Origin: Nocardia sp. SYP-A9097
Lineage (GTDB): Bacteria; Actinomycetota; Actinomycetes; Mycobacteriales; Mycobacteriaceae
Direction of reading: 5' to 3'
DNA length: 64,000 nucleotides
NCBI RefSeq assembly: GCF_009649815.1
Contig: NZ_WJIC01000001.1
Coordinates: 744,001-808,000 of the forward strand
This document shows, in pieces, positions 18,445-27,139 of this stretch. Under the pieces are notes generated by a model. The model did no database searches. It was given only the letters and a program-made list of their open reading frames with translations, and was not told the origin of the DNA. The stretch's first letter is position 1, and each line of letters begins with the position of its first letter. The translations under genes were made by a program, and so were the position numbers.

Positions 18445-19878
18445 TTACGAGCCGAAAGGCATGAGCAGCGACTTGAGTTCGCAGTACGCTTCCAGGCCCT
18501 CGGGGCCGTTCTCGCGGCCGATGCCGGAGGTCTTGTAGCCGCCGAACGGGGCGCACGGGTCGAAGGCGTACCAGTTGATGGCGTAGGTGCCCGTGCGGAT
18601 CTGAGCGGCGATGGCCGCACCGTGTTCGATATCGGTGGTGAAGACCGAGCCGGCCAGGCCGTAGTCGGAGTCGTTCGCGATGGCGATGGCCTCCTCCTCG
18701 GTGTCGTAGGGCAGGACCGACAGGACCGGGCCGAAGATCTCTTCGCGGGCGATGGTCATGGTGTTTGCGACATCTGCGAAGACGGTGGGCTGGACGTACC
18801 AGCCGGGGAGGTCGGCGGGGCGGTCGCCGCCGAGCAGCAGGCGGGCACCCTCGTCCTTGCCCTTGGCGATGTAGCCCTCGACGCGTTCGCGCTGCGTCTT
18901 CGAGATCAGCGGGCCCAGTTGGGCATTCGGGTCATCGGGCAGGCCGAGCGGGAAGGCGCCCACGGATTCGGTGAGTGCGCCCAGGATTTCGTCATAGCGG
19001 CTACGCGGGGCCAGGATGCGGCTCTGGGCCACACACGCCTGGCCGCTGTTCATCAAACCTGCGAAGACGAGCTTGGGCATATCGGCAATATCCATGTCCG
19101 GCAACAGGATCGCTGCGGATTTGCCACCCAATTCCAGGGAGCAGCGCTTGAGCTGACTCCCCGCGATGGACGCGATCTTGCGGCCCACCGCGGAGCTGCC
19201 GGTGAAGGTCACCTTGTCCACATCGGGATGCGAGATCAGGTATTCGGAGACCTCGGCATCGGCGGGCAGCACCGACAGCACACCCTCGGGCAACCCGGCC
19301 TCGGTGAACAGATCGGCGAGCAGGTTCGCCGAGAGCGGGGTCAGCGGGGCGGGCTTGAGCACCACCGAGCAGCCCGCCAGCAGGGCGGGGGCGAGCTTGT
19401 TGACAGCCAGGAAGATGGGCACATTCCAGGCGATGACCGCGGCGACCACACCGACCGGTTCGCGCGAGACGCGGGTGGTGCCGAACAGGCCGGTGCGAGT
19501 CTCGGTCCAGGGGAAGGATTTTCCGAGGCCGGCGTAGAAGTCGAGGGTGGCCCGGGCGGGGATGTAGTTGAGGGTGTTGGCGGCCATGGTCGGCGCGCCC
19601 ATCTCGGCGGAGAGGGCCGCGGCGAAGTCGCCCGCCTTCTGGTCGAGCAGGTTGACCGCGCGGGCCAGGAGTTCGGCCCGCTTCTCGGGCGGAGTGTTGC
19701 GCCAGGGTCCGTGATCGAAGCTGCGCCGGGCGGCGGCGACCGCGGCGTCGACATCGGCGCGGGTGGGATTGGGCACGCTGCCGACGGTTTCGAGGGTGGC
19801 GGGGGAGACGACCTGGATGGTTTCGGAACCGGCGGGAGCGGTCCAGCGACCGCCGATGAACAGACTCTGGTAATCCAT
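18445..19878 (-). CDS. NAD(P)-dependent aldehyde dehydrogenase, Rv0223c homologue
   Basis: 477 residues, complete. Conserved elements: VIAWNVPIFL cofactor region, FTGSSAVGRKI (Rossmann turn), LELGGKSAAI with the general-base Glu, and MNSGQACVAQSR with the catalytic Cys. It oxidises aldehydes to acids; the precise substrate is not predictable, though fatty or branched aldehydes suit the neighbourhood. ATG at 19878. It is the last gene before an AT-richer gap that separates it from the methyltransferase gene, its neighbour in mycobacteria. Confidence 0.93.
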   Translation of the reverse strand: MDYQSLFIGGRWTAPAGSETIQVVSPATLETVGSVPNPTRADVDAAVAAARRSFDHGPWRNTPPEKRAELLARAVNLLDQKAGDFAAALSAEMGAPTMAANTLNYIPARATLDFYAGLGKSFPWTETRTGLFGTTRVSREPVGVVAAVIAWNVPIFLAVNKLAPALLAGCSVVLKPAPLTPLSANLLADLFTEAGLPEGVLSVLPADAEVSEYLISHPDVDKVTFTGSSAVGRKIASIAGSQLKRCSLELGGKSAAILLPDMDIADMPKLVFAGLMNSGQACVAQSRILAPRSRYDEILGALTESVGAFPLGLPDDPNAQLGPLISKTQRERVEGYIAKGKDEGARLLLGGDRPADLPGWYVQPTVFADVANTMTIAREEIFGPVLSVLPYDTEEEAIAIANDSDYGLAGSVFTTDIEHGAAIAAQIRTGTYAINWYAFDPCAPFGGYKTSGIGRENGPEGLEAYCELKSLLMPFGS

Positions 19879-20184
19879 GAGAACACGTTACAGTTTTGGC
19901 CCGAGAGCTGTCTGTAGTGTCGCCCGGACTGCTGTCCCGCTCAGTGGGATAAAACTGAAAGTCAACTTCTCGGTTTCTCTTTCGGCGGGCGAATTCGTTC
20001 CCGCGATCGCGGTTCGCAATTCGCTTTGCCTATTGGTGTCCTATGCTCTGTTCGGCTCCACTCCACGATCTATCTGGTCGATTGCTATAAATTAGCTATT
20101 GGTATTTCGGTTGCCGCGCCTCCTTTCGAAATCTCCAGCCCTCGGCCGGCTACTCGATCCGCACGCGAAAGGTAGGCGAACGGC
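19879..20184. other. AT-richer intergenic region with candidate promoters
   Basis: About 300 bases without a convincing gene. Composition is visibly more AT-rich than the flanks, and TATAAATTAG (20088-20097) resembles a -10 element facing the small gene at 20185. The left end must hold the aldehyde dehydrogenase promoter on the minus strand. A 72-codon frame at 19877-20095 has no ribosome site and is not accepted. Confidence 0.5.
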
Positions 20185-20385
20185 ATGACCAAGGTGGACA
20201 TCGACGCTTTCGTGCTTACGGAGTTGACCGGGATCGCGGCGCCGGCCGGTACGCCGATGCAGCGGGCCGCGAGCCAGTTGCAGAAGGCGCTGCCGCCGGG
20301 CTGGCGGGTGGAGGTCGTCGAAAGTTCGCGTGGCGCCGCACGATTGGGGCAGCCGGTACTGCGATTGGTGATGGGCGACTTCTGA
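20185..20385 (+). CDS. Small hypothetical protein (66 aa)
   Basis: Starts MTKVDIDAFVLTELTG, with a weak ribosome site (AAAGGTAGGCG) 6-16 bases upstream. Helical first half with a cluster of small residues; the second half has a WRVEVVESSRG strand and ends in VLRLVMGDF. No signal peptide, Cys or recognised domain. It lies in the AT-richer patch that interrupts a conserved gene order. It could be one of an orphan pair with the next small gene; function unknown. Coding status is supported only by start context and clean GC-rich codon use. Confidence 0.5.
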   Translation: MTKVDIDAFVLTELTGIAAPAGTPMQRAASQLQKALPPGWRVEVVESSRGAARLGQPVLRLVMGDF

Positions 20386-20542
20386 GCTATCGCGCGGCAC
20401 TCCGCGGTTTCGAATTCCAACCTGTCGGTTCGCTTTTCGCGAAACGCACTATTGCATTCCATCGTCGCGGCGAGCATGCTAATAGCTATCTTGGCTAGCT
20501 CGCTCTATACGTGAAGCGTTATCGCACAGGGGAGTCCGGGTC

Positions 20543-20842
20543 ATGGCGGTGCAAGTGGTCGATCGGTCGCTGATGACAAGCGATCTCACGCCCCATCAGG
20601 CGAAAAGCGTTGGCGTCGGCGGCTGGGTGGTGTCATTCCTGCCGGGGCGGACCCTCACCACCGAACAGGCAACTGCCGCATTACAAGCCGCCGAAGCGGT
20701 TGCCGCGGTGAATGCCCTCGCCATTCAGGTCGGGCTCACCGCCATGGAGACCGTCGGGCTCGCAACCCAGGAGTCACCCTGGGGCGAACCCGAATGCGGC
20801 GGCCTACGAAGACTCTGGCGTCGCGGCCGACTCGAACGCTGA
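20543..20842 (+). CDS. Small hypothetical protein (99 aa)
   Basis: Starts MAVQVVDRSLMTSDLTPHQ, with GGGGAG about 9 bases upstream of the ATG. A central segment, GGWVVSFLPGRTLTTEQATA, is followed by a long amphipathic Ala-rich helix (AALQAAEAVAAVNALAIQ). The C-terminus is Arg-rich (RRLWRRGRLER) and overlaps the 3' end of the convergent methyltransferase gene by 39 bases. The layout, with a conserved-looking first 75 residues and a basic tail running into a neighbour, suggests the tail may be an accidental extension. No family recognised. Confidence 0.5.
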   Translation: MAVQVVDRSLMTSDLTPHQAKSVGVGGWVVSFLPGRTLTTEQATAALQAAEAVAAVNALAIQVGLTAMETVGLATQESPWGEPECGGLRRLWRRGRLER

Positions 20843-21709
20843 ATCGGCAGCCGTTCCAGTCGTGGCCGAATCATGTTCGCCCACAGCGGTTCTCGTGGCG
20901 CCGGTCCGATCGCTCGCCCCGGCTCGCTTGGTGGCGACCACGACCAGATTGCTCGTGAGCAGTTCGCGCACCAGCGGAACATGAACCACCCACCAGGCCC
21001 AGCGCGGGTGATACCGCGGGAACACCGCCAGCACCTCGACATCATCGGGTGTCGCGTGCGCCCAGCGCATGCCCTCGGCCGCACTCACCGCGAACAGTGA
21101 CCGCCCGAAGCGATTCTTGGGCTCCCGCCCCAACTTTCGGCGATACCGGCGCGCCGCGTACTCCCCGCCCAGGTAATGCCACGGCCCCGTCTCGTGCCCG
21201 CCGAACGGCCCGAACCACACGGTGTACGAAAACACCATCAGCCCACCGGGTTTGACGACCCGCAGCATCTCTTCGGCCATTACCCACGGCTTCGGCACAT
21301 GCTCGGCGACATTCGAGGAGATACACACCTCGACCGCATCGTCCCGGAACGGCAGCGCCATCCCCGATCCGCGCACCGCGCCCGCCACCCGCAATCCCGC
21401 CGCGTGCATTTCCGAGGGATCGGGCTCGACCGGCAGATATCGCGCCCCCACCCGCCCGAACTCGTCCGCGAAATAGCCCGGCCCACCCCCGACGTCGAGC
21501 ACCACGGCTCCTCGCAGCGACTGCCCGGTCAGATCGCGATAGAAATCCCCCACCATATCCGCGGTATCCGCGGCCACCCCGCCATAGAACAATCCCGGAT
21601 CGGTCTGCTCGAACCGGAAACTCCCCAGCAGTCGCAACGACCGCCGTAAGGTGGCCCGCCGCGCGAATCGCGGACGTCTCCCGACACTCTTCTGCTGGGC
21701 TCGAAGCAC
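20804..21709 (-). CDS. Class I SAM-dependent methyltransferase, Rv0224c homologue
   Basis: About 301 residues. Motif I is VVLDVGGGPGYFADEF, the acidic residue after strand 2 is in YLPVEPDPSEM, and the post-motif is EEMLRVVKPGGLMVFSY. The C-terminal region with WVVHVPLVRELLTSNLVVV matches the envelope-locus methyltransferase family. The frame is open far upstream, but only into DNA that is a dispersed repeat and the divergent glycosyltransferase gene; the GTG at 21709 (VLRAQQKSVGRR) is therefore chosen, with GTG 21751 as an alternative. It is divergent from the GT4 gene and probably modifies an envelope glycan or lipid (inference). Confidence 0.85.
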   Translation of the reverse strand: MLRAQQKSVGRRPRFARRATLRRSLRLLGSFRFEQTDPGLFYGGVAADTADMVGDFYRDLTGQSLRGAVVLDVGGGPGYFADEFGRVGARYLPVEPDPSEMHAAGLRVAGAVRGSGMALPFRDDAVEVCISSNVAEHVPKPWVMAEEMLRVVKPGGLMVFSYTVWFGPFGGHETGPWHYLGGEYAARRYRRKLGREPKNRFGRSLFAVSAAEGMRWAHATPDDVEVLAVFPRYHPRWAWWVVHVPLVRELLTSNLVVVATKRAGASDRTGATRTAVGEHDSATTGTAADSAFESAATPESS

Positions 21710-21737
21710 GGCGGCCAGTCTCGCACAGCCGTTCCCC

Positions 21738-21794
21738 CGCTGAGCGTGCACCCGGGGCGGAAATCGCGACAAATCACCGCCGTGAGTGCACGGT
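21738..21794 (-). repeat. Dispersed ~55-bp repeat, copy A
   Basis: Read on the minus strand it contains CACGGCGGTGATTTGTCG, then TTTCCGCCCCGGGTGCAC and GCTC. Two related plus-strand copies lie at 26861 and 26991. Roughly three quarters of positions agree by eye. It sits in the leader between the divergent methyltransferase and GT4 genes. Confidence 0.55.
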
Positions 21795-21904
21795 CGGGGT
21801 GGGGGCCGCAGGTCGGCTGACCACTGTTGCCGCGAAGACGCGGGCCGGGCGATAGGGTGGACCCCATTGTTCGCCGTCCGCCTTAGTGACCCTGGAGATC
21901 GTCC

Positions 21905-23077
21905 GTGCGTGAAGTGCTGCTGTTGTGCTGGCGCGACACCGGGCATCCGCAGGGCGGAGGCAGTGAGCGGTACTTGGAACAGGTGGGCGCCCAACTGGCG
22001 GCGCGCGGTGTGAAGGTCACGCTGCGCACCGCACGGTATGCGGGCGCGGCACGCCGCGAACACTCGAACGGGATCCAGATCAGTCGCGGCGGCGGACGGT
22101 ACACGGTGTATCCGCGGGCACTCGCCGCCATCGCGCTCGGCCGGTTCGGAGTCGGACCGCTGCGGGGCGTGCGGCCGGATGCCGTGATCGACACCCAGAA
22201 CGGAATCCCCTTCTTCGCGCGCACGGCCGCCGCCGCGCCCACCGTGGTGCTGGTGCATCACGGGCATCGGGAGCAGTGGCCGGTGGCCGGGCGGCTGATC
22301 GGGCGGATCGGCTGGTGGATCGAATCCCGGCTCTCACCGCGTGTGCACCGGGAGAACCAGTATTTGACGGTGTCGCTGCCCTCGGCGGAGGAATTGACCG
22401 CGCTCGGGGTCGAGGCGGCGCGAATCGCGGTGGTGCGCAATGGGGCTGAACCGGTGCCCGCGCGGGTGCCGACCGGTGATCAGCAGACGCGGACCGCGCA
22501 TCCCAGCATCGTGGTGCTGTCGCGGCTGGTCCCGCACAAGCAGATCGAGGACGCCATGGCCGCGGTTGCCGGTCTGCGCGGGCACATTCCCGGATTGCAC
22601 CTCGACGTGATCGGCGGCGGCTGGTGGGACGCCAACCTGCGCACCCACGCCGCCGAACTCGGGATCGCGGACGCGGTCACCTTCCACGGGCATGTGGACG
22701 AGGACCGCAAACACGAACTGCTGGCCCGTGCCTGGGTGCATGTACTGCCGTCCCGTAAGGAAGGCTGGGGGCTGGCGGTTATCGAGGCGGCGCAGCACGG
22801 GGTGCCGACCGTCGGCTACCGCAGCTCCCGCGGGCTCACCGACTCCGTCGTGGACGGGGTGACCGGGGTACTGGTCGACGATGTCGCGCAGTTGACCGAG
22901 GCGGTCGGTGAACTGCTCGGCGATGCCGAATCCCGGACCGTGCTCGGTGAGAAGGCGCGGGCTCGGGCACGCGAATTCTCCTGGGAGCAAACCGGAAACG
23001 GAGTATTCGACGTACTGTCCGCGGTATCGCGCGGTGAACGCGTCTCGGGACTCGTTGCGGGCGCTACGGTTTCGTGA
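21905..23077 (+). CDS. GT4-family glycosyltransferase, Rv0225 homologue
   Basis: 390 residues with the GT-B fold. N-terminal acceptor domain: LCWRDTGHPQGGGSERYLE (Gly-rich loop). C-terminal donor domain: IVVLSRLVPHKQIEDAM, HGHVDEDRKHELLARAWVHV, and the E-x7-E-type motif EGWGLAVIEAAQHGVPTVGY. Retaining transferase using a nucleotide-sugar donor, acting on the cytoplasmic face. The acceptor is unknown, but its fixed position beside arabinan genes points to envelope glycans. GTG start at 21905; the 3' end overlaps the convergent membrane gene by 14 bases. Confidence 0.92.
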   Translation: MREVLLLCWRDTGHPQGGGSERYLEQVGAQLAARGVKVTLRTARYAGAARREHSNGIQISRGGGRYTVYPRALAAIALGRFGVGPLRGVRPDAVIDTQNGIPFFARTAAAAPTVVLVHHGHREQWPVAGRLIGRIGWWIESRLSPRVHRENQYLTVSLPSAEELTALGVEAARIAVVRNGAEPVPARVPTGDQQTRTAHPSIVVLSRLVPHKQIEDAMAAVAGLRGHIPGLHLDVIGGGWWDANLRTHAAELGIADAVTFHGHVDEDRKHELLARAWVHVLPSRKEGWGLAVIEAAQHGVPTVGYRSSRGLTDSVVDGVTGVLVDDVAQLTEAVGELLGDAESRTVLGEKARARAREFSWEQTGNGVFDVLSAVSRGERVSGLVAGATVS

Positions 23078-25406
23078 GCTGAACCGATCGCCGCCGGTTC
23101 CGCGCGGGGATTCCGGCCAGGCTGATCACGGAAACTATTCCACCGCAGAGCAATACGGCCCACAGCAGATGAGCCGCACCCGCCACCCGCCGAGCCCCCG
23201 CCGAAGCATCATGCGCGGTAATGCTCCCGGGCACCCGATACAGCTGCAGATCCCGATCGGCATACACCGAATTCAACTGCCCCAGAGCAGTTTTCGACTC
23301 ACCCATCGGCCCCGGCGTACCGGCCTCGACCAGCACCCACCCCACCCCCAGCCGAGCCAGCCCCTGCGCCGACCCACCCCGCGACAACAACCGCTCCACC
23401 TCCAGCGCCCGCGCCCCCTCCCCGGAGACCGTCGCCCCCTGCACCGGAAGCTCCCCCGTCTGCAGCACATCTCGCGGCAACATCCGCGGTGCCGGATCCA
23501 AAACCGGTGCGCCCCCGGCCCACCGAAACTTCCGAAACATCCCCCCGGGTAAAACCGCCACATCCCCCGGCCCCTGCACCAGCGCGGCCACCCGCTCCCA
23601 TCCGCCCGGATACTTCACCGGCCGCAGAGCCCCACCCACACCCCAGGCCATATCCGGCAGCGAAATCAACACCAGCACAACGAAAACCGCCGCCACCACC
23701 CCGACCGGCCCACGGCGCGAGCTCTGTCCGGCGGATGGTTCGCGCCCAGTCGCCACACCACTGCCACCGATCGCCGCCAAGCCGCCGAACTCGCCCTGAT
23801 CCGCGAAGGTACTTCCCGCAACCCCCGCATCCGCCGCGTCGCGTCGCGTCGCGATCCATCCGGCCACCACCCGGCACCCGGCGGCCGCGCACAGCGTGAA
23901 CGCGGGCATCGCCAACGCCACGAACTTCTGCGTATCCCGCAGCAACCCCGCACCTGGCACCTTCGTCACCAGGAATTCCCCAGCGGAATGCCCCCACCCG
24001 GTAGCGCCGAGCGCGGGCAGCGCAATCGCCGCCACGGCCAGCCCTGCGAGTACCCGCCGAGTATGCGCTGCCTCCGCCAGCCCCGCGAATAGCCGCCGCG
24101 TATGCGCTGCCGCAGCGCTATCCGATTCTGTTGGGCTGGAGTTTGTCTCGGTGTGGGAGAGTGCGCCGCCATTTTCCACATCGGCCGCTTCGGACGCTCG
24201 GTGCGAAGGTCTCGCACTTGCAGGTATTGCACCCGAATCATCCGAGGTGAATTCGCCTGTGCGGGAGCCGATCTCCGCGCCGCCGACGTCGGCTTCCGCT
24301 CGGGAAGCGGTGATATCGGCTGCACCAGTGGCCATCCGGGGTTTGGCGCGGCCGAGGACCGAGCGCACGCCCGTGCCGGCCACGGCGAGCAGTAGAACCG
24401 TCCCGACCAGCGCGAAAAACGTTGTGCGCGAATCGGGGACGGCCGTGCTGTTCCAGATGCCGCCCAATCCCGCCAGGCTGCCGAGGGTTCCGAGCCAGGG
24501 TTCGGCGCGGGCCGCGAAGGCAGCGACACCGGCCGGGTCCGAGGGTTCGGCGCCTGAGCCCGCGAGTACGGTCGCGGCCAGCCACGGTGCGGAGGCGGCG
24601 ATCCAGAGGCCCAGTGCGCCAAGCAGATTCCGCTTGCCCACCAGCAGGAATGCCACGCATCCCGCGAGCAGCGAGCCGGTCGGCGTCAGCCCCGCCGCGG
24701 CCAACCAGCCGCCGAGCGCCCCCCAGATCGGCCAGGTACGGGAGGGTATCGCGTGGCTGACCCCCGTCCAAACGGCGGATCGACTGGATTCGGCAGGAGA
24801 CCCGACGCTATCCACGGCGGATTGCGGGGTGGCCACCGTCTGCTCGGCAATGGGTGTCGCATGGGGACTTGCTTTTGCCGGGTCGCGTTCCGCACCAGGG
24901 ATGTTCGAGGCCATCGCCGAATCGAGAGCGAGTGTGTGCGCGGTGCGTAGGCGGGTGGCGAGCAGTGCGATCCACGGGAGTGCGGCGTAGCCGGTGAGGA
25001 GGCTCCAGTGGCCTTGGAGGAGGCGTTCGGCGACGTAGGGGTTCCAGATGGCGACGGTGGCGGCGACGAGTTGGGGGCCGGTGGTGACGTGGAGGAGGTG
25101 GCGGGCGAGGGTGGCCGCGCCGCAGCCCGCGAGCCAGAGCGCGGCCAGCAGAATCGCTTTCACCAGGAGGCCGCCGTCGATCAGCGGTGACAGGGTGGCG
25201 ATGAGTGCGTCCTGGGGGACGGCGCGGGGGGCGGCATCGCCGAGGCCGAGGGCGGAGTCGGTGAGGTAGGAGCGGGGGGTGCTCACCGCGTCACGCAGCA
25301 GTAGGTATCCGGGGCCGACGAGCGGGCCCAGTACGACCAATGCCAGGACGAGGCTGTATGCGGCGGGTATCAGCCGGGTCCATTGCCTGCGTCCGTCCGC
25401 GTTCAC
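23064..25406 (-). CDS. Large GT-C-like membrane protein, Rv0226c homologue
   Basis: 780 residues with about 12-13 hydrophobic helices. The N-terminal helix is followed by an extracytoplasmic loop with RDAVSTPRSYLTDS, and WNPYVAERLLQGHWSLLTGY sits in a later loop; both resemble the layout of GT-C glycosyltransferases that use polyprenyl-phosphate sugars. Two hydrophilic, low-complexity insertions (about 165-220 and 365-455) make it roughly 200 residues longer than the mycobacterial protein as I recall it. The second ends in a 13-residue tandem duplication (AHTRR...AGLA twice). It is 9 bases after the flippase gene, so likely one operon. Substrate not known. Confidence 0.75.
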   Translation of the reverse strand: MNADGRRQWTRLIPAAYSLVLALVVLGPLVGPGYLLLRDAVSTPRSYLTDSALGLGDAAPRAVPQDALIATLSPLIDGGLLVKAILLAALWLAGCGAATLARHLLHVTTGPQLVAATVAIWNPYVAERLLQGHWSLLTGYAALPWIALLATRLRTAHTLALDSAMASNIPGAERDPAKASPHATPIAEQTVATPQSAVDSVGSPAESSRSAVWTGVSHAIPSRTWPIWGALGGWLAAAGLTPTGSLLAGCVAFLLVGKRNLLGALGLWIAASAPWLAATVLAGSGAEPSDPAGVAAFAARAEPWLGTLGSLAGLGGIWNSTAVPDSRTTFFALVGTVLLLAVAGTGVRSVLGRAKPRMATGAADITASRAEADVGGAEIGSRTGEFTSDDSGAIPASARPSHRASEAADVENGGALSHTETNSSPTESDSAAAAHTRRLFAGLAEAAHTRRVLAGLAVAAIALPALGATGWGHSAGEFLVTKVPGAGLLRDTQKFVALAMPAFTLCAAAGCRVVAGWIATRRDAADAGVAGSTFADQGEFGGLAAIGGSGVATGREPSAGQSSRRGPVGVVAAVFVVLVLISLPDMAWGVGGALRPVKYPGGWERVAALVQGPGDVAVLPGGMFRKFRWAGGAPVLDPAPRMLPRDVLQTGELPVQGATVSGEGARALEVERLLSRGGSAQGLARLGVGWVLVEAGTPGPMGESKTALGQLNSVYADRDLQLYRVPGSITAHDASAGARRVAGAAHLLWAVLLCGGIVSVISLAGIPARNRRRSVQLTKP
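24037..24114 (-). repeat. 39-bp tandem duplication inside the GT-C-like gene
   Basis: Two adjacent 39-base units (24037-24075 and 24076-24114) differ at only a few positions, both containing GTATGCGCTGCC. They encode two copies of a 13-residue segment, AHTRR(L/V)(F/L)AGLA plus flanks. Length divisible by three keeps the frame open. It lies at the edge of the low-complexity insertion. Confidence 0.85.
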
Positions 25407-25415
25407 ACCGGCACC

Positions 25416-26744
25416 CTATGCGCCGTTCGGCCCGAAACCGGGGACGCTGGAATCGCTTTCGCCGGTCGTGCGCGCGGTGCGCAATGCCAGCACCGTAATG
25501 ACGAGCGTCGTGAGCGCGGAGGTCGCCGTGGCAATGGCGATCAGGCTCGACACCGAATGCGCGCAGCCGAGCATCAACCCGACTCCGATGGCCAGCCCCA
25601 GCCAGGTGATGGCGGCGGGGGCGGTCCGATCGGCGGCGATCGCGGACAGCAACGCGCCCTGCAAGACGGCGAGCAGTGCGCCGTTCAGCGCGAACAACCA
25701 CAGGAGTCCCTGCACCGGTGCGTAATCCTGCCCGGCCAGCAATGGCGCGAGGGGTGCCGCGACGGCCGCTCCCGCCACCGCCACCGCCCCGACCCCGGTC
25801 AATACGGCCAGCGCGGACCGCACCGCTCGCGCGGAGTGCTGCGGCTGCGCCATTCGCGGATACAGCACCACCCCCACCGCCTGCGGCAGCCAGAACGCGA
25901 TCTTCGCCGCGATGGCCCCCAGCGCGTACCGCCCGGCATCGTTCTCGTCCAGCACAATCCGCGACACGATCAAGTCCGCCGACGACAATGCCATCAACGC
26001 CGCCTGCACCTGCGCCGCCCGGAACACCGGCAGCACCCCGGCCCCGGCCGCGTATTCGCGTGCCCGCCCGGTGATCTCCGATGAAGTCCGCGACCAGGAT
26101 TCACCCCGGCCCGCCCGGACCGCCGCATCCGATGCGTCGGCTCCGGCCACGCCGTCCACCATTCGCCGGGCACCAAGTGTCGCGACCGCGATACCGACCG
26201 CCGCCGCCCAGAGCGCCGCGGCCGTCCCACCGCCGGCGGCGAGCACCACTACCGCGGGCGTCACCCGCAGAATCCCGGCCCCGCCGAGCACGATCGCCAG
26301 TTCCCGGAACCGGCTGCGCCCCTGCAGAATCCCCTGCTCCCCGGAGAGCAGCACCAGCACCGGCGCGGCGCACAGGGCCGCCGCCGAGGCCACGAAACTC
26401 ACCGAAAGCACCGCGCTCACCACTGGAACCAGCGGTACTACCACCACCGCGACGAGTCCGGCACACCGCAGCGCGAGCCCCTGAGCAGCGCCAACCCCCG
26501 CCCCCCGCACGACTTCCCGAGCCACCACGTTCTGCAATGCCAGCGCGGGCACCGCACAAAGCAGCTGCACTGCCAGCAAACTCGCGAACGGGCTGTACCC
26601 GGCAACCCCCAGCCACCGACTGGCCAGCAACTGCAGCAGATACCCCGCCACATTGGCGGTCATGGCCCCCGCCGTAACCAACGTCAGATCCGCCACCACG
26701 GGTAGACGACGTACAACGGACACGCCCGCAATGCTCCCACCCAC
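25416..26744 (-). CDS. MOP-superfamily (Wzx/MurJ-like) polysaccharide flippase
   Basis: 442 residues, about 12 predicted membrane helices spaced evenly and no large loops, as in oligosaccharide/lipid-linked sugar flippases. Characteristic small-residue and Asn features in the first helix (TAGAMTANVAGYLLQLLASRW) match the O-antigen flippase N-terminus. GTG start at 26744; a second GTG at 26723 (VVRRLPVV) is possible. It lies 9 bases upstream of the GT-C-like gene. I do not recall a counterpart at this position in M. tuberculosis, so it may supply lipid-linked glycan export here (inference). Confidence 0.82.
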   Translation of the reverse strand: MGGSIAGVSVVRRLPVVADLTLVTAGAMTANVAGYLLQLLASRWLGVAGYSPFASLLAVQLLCAVPALALQNVVAREVVRGAGVGAAQGLALRCAGLVAVVVVPLVPVVSAVLSVSFVASAAALCAAPVLVLLSGEQGILQGRSRFRELAIVLGGAGILRVTPAVVVLAAGGGTAAALWAAAVGIAVATLGARRMVDGVAGADASDAAVRAGRGESWSRTSSEITGRAREYAAGAGVLPVFRAAQVQAALMALSSADLIVSRIVLDENDAGRYALGAIAAKIAFWLPQAVGVVLYPRMAQPQHSARAVRSALAVLTGVGAVAVAGAAVAAPLAPLLAGQDYAPVQGLLWLFALNGALLAVLQGALLSAIAADRTAPAAITWLGLAIGVGLMLGCAHSVSSLIAIATATSALTTLVITVLALRTARTTGESDSSVPGFGPNGA

Positions 26745-26860
26745 CCCGCCCCCGCTCCCCGCCGCACCCCACCACTCCGCCGATCGCGCACTCCCGTCGG
26801 TGGATATGTCGTTCCACCCGCCGCAGTCGCACGTTCATCGTCCTCCGCAGTCTCGACTGG

Positions 26861-26935
26861 CGAGTGTGCACCCATGGCGGTGATTCGCCGGAATTCCGAC
26901 CACAGGTACACGCTCGCGGAGCCCGACCCATCACC
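26861..26935 (+). repeat. Dispersed ~55-bp repeat, copy B
   Basis: Begins TGTGCACCCATGGCGGTGAT and continues to CACGCTCGCGGAGCCCGA. It matches the minus-strand copy at 21738 and the next copy 130 bases downstream. The 395-base gap 26745-27139, between the flippase and DUF3068 genes, holds copies B and C and a terminator; no gene was found in it. Confidence 0.6.
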
Positions 26936-26990
26936 GGTATGCGCACTTCGCCCGAATCTCCCCGCTCGGCTACACCCAATCGCGCCCGCA

Positions 26991-27060
26991 AGTGTGCAGC
27001 TGTGGCGGCGATATGCGGTATTTCCCGCCGTGCGTGCACACTCGCGGAGCGAAGCCATCG
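26991..27060 (+). repeat. Dispersed ~55-bp repeat, copy C
   Basis: Begins TGTGCAGCTGTGGCGGCGAT and ends CACACTCGCGGAGCGAAGCC. The shared end with copy B, CTCGCGGAGC, is exact, and the spacing of TGGCGG, TTCC/TTTCC and GTGCAC-like blocks is kept. Confidence 0.6.
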
Positions 27061-27092
27061 CGGGCGGGGCTCACCAGGCACGAAAACGGGAG

Positions 27093-27123
27093 CGGCCCCG
27101 CACCTTCGGAAGGTGCGGGGCCG
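27093..27123 (-). terminator. Hairpin terminator of the DUF3068 gene
   Basis: A perfect 14-bp stem, CGGCCCCGCACCTT (27093-27106) and its complement (27110-27123), around a 3-base loop lies 17 bases past the DUF3068 stop. On the minus strand it is followed shortly by CGTTTTCG. Confidence 0.75.
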
Positions 27124-27139
27124 CGGGGACGAAGCCGGG

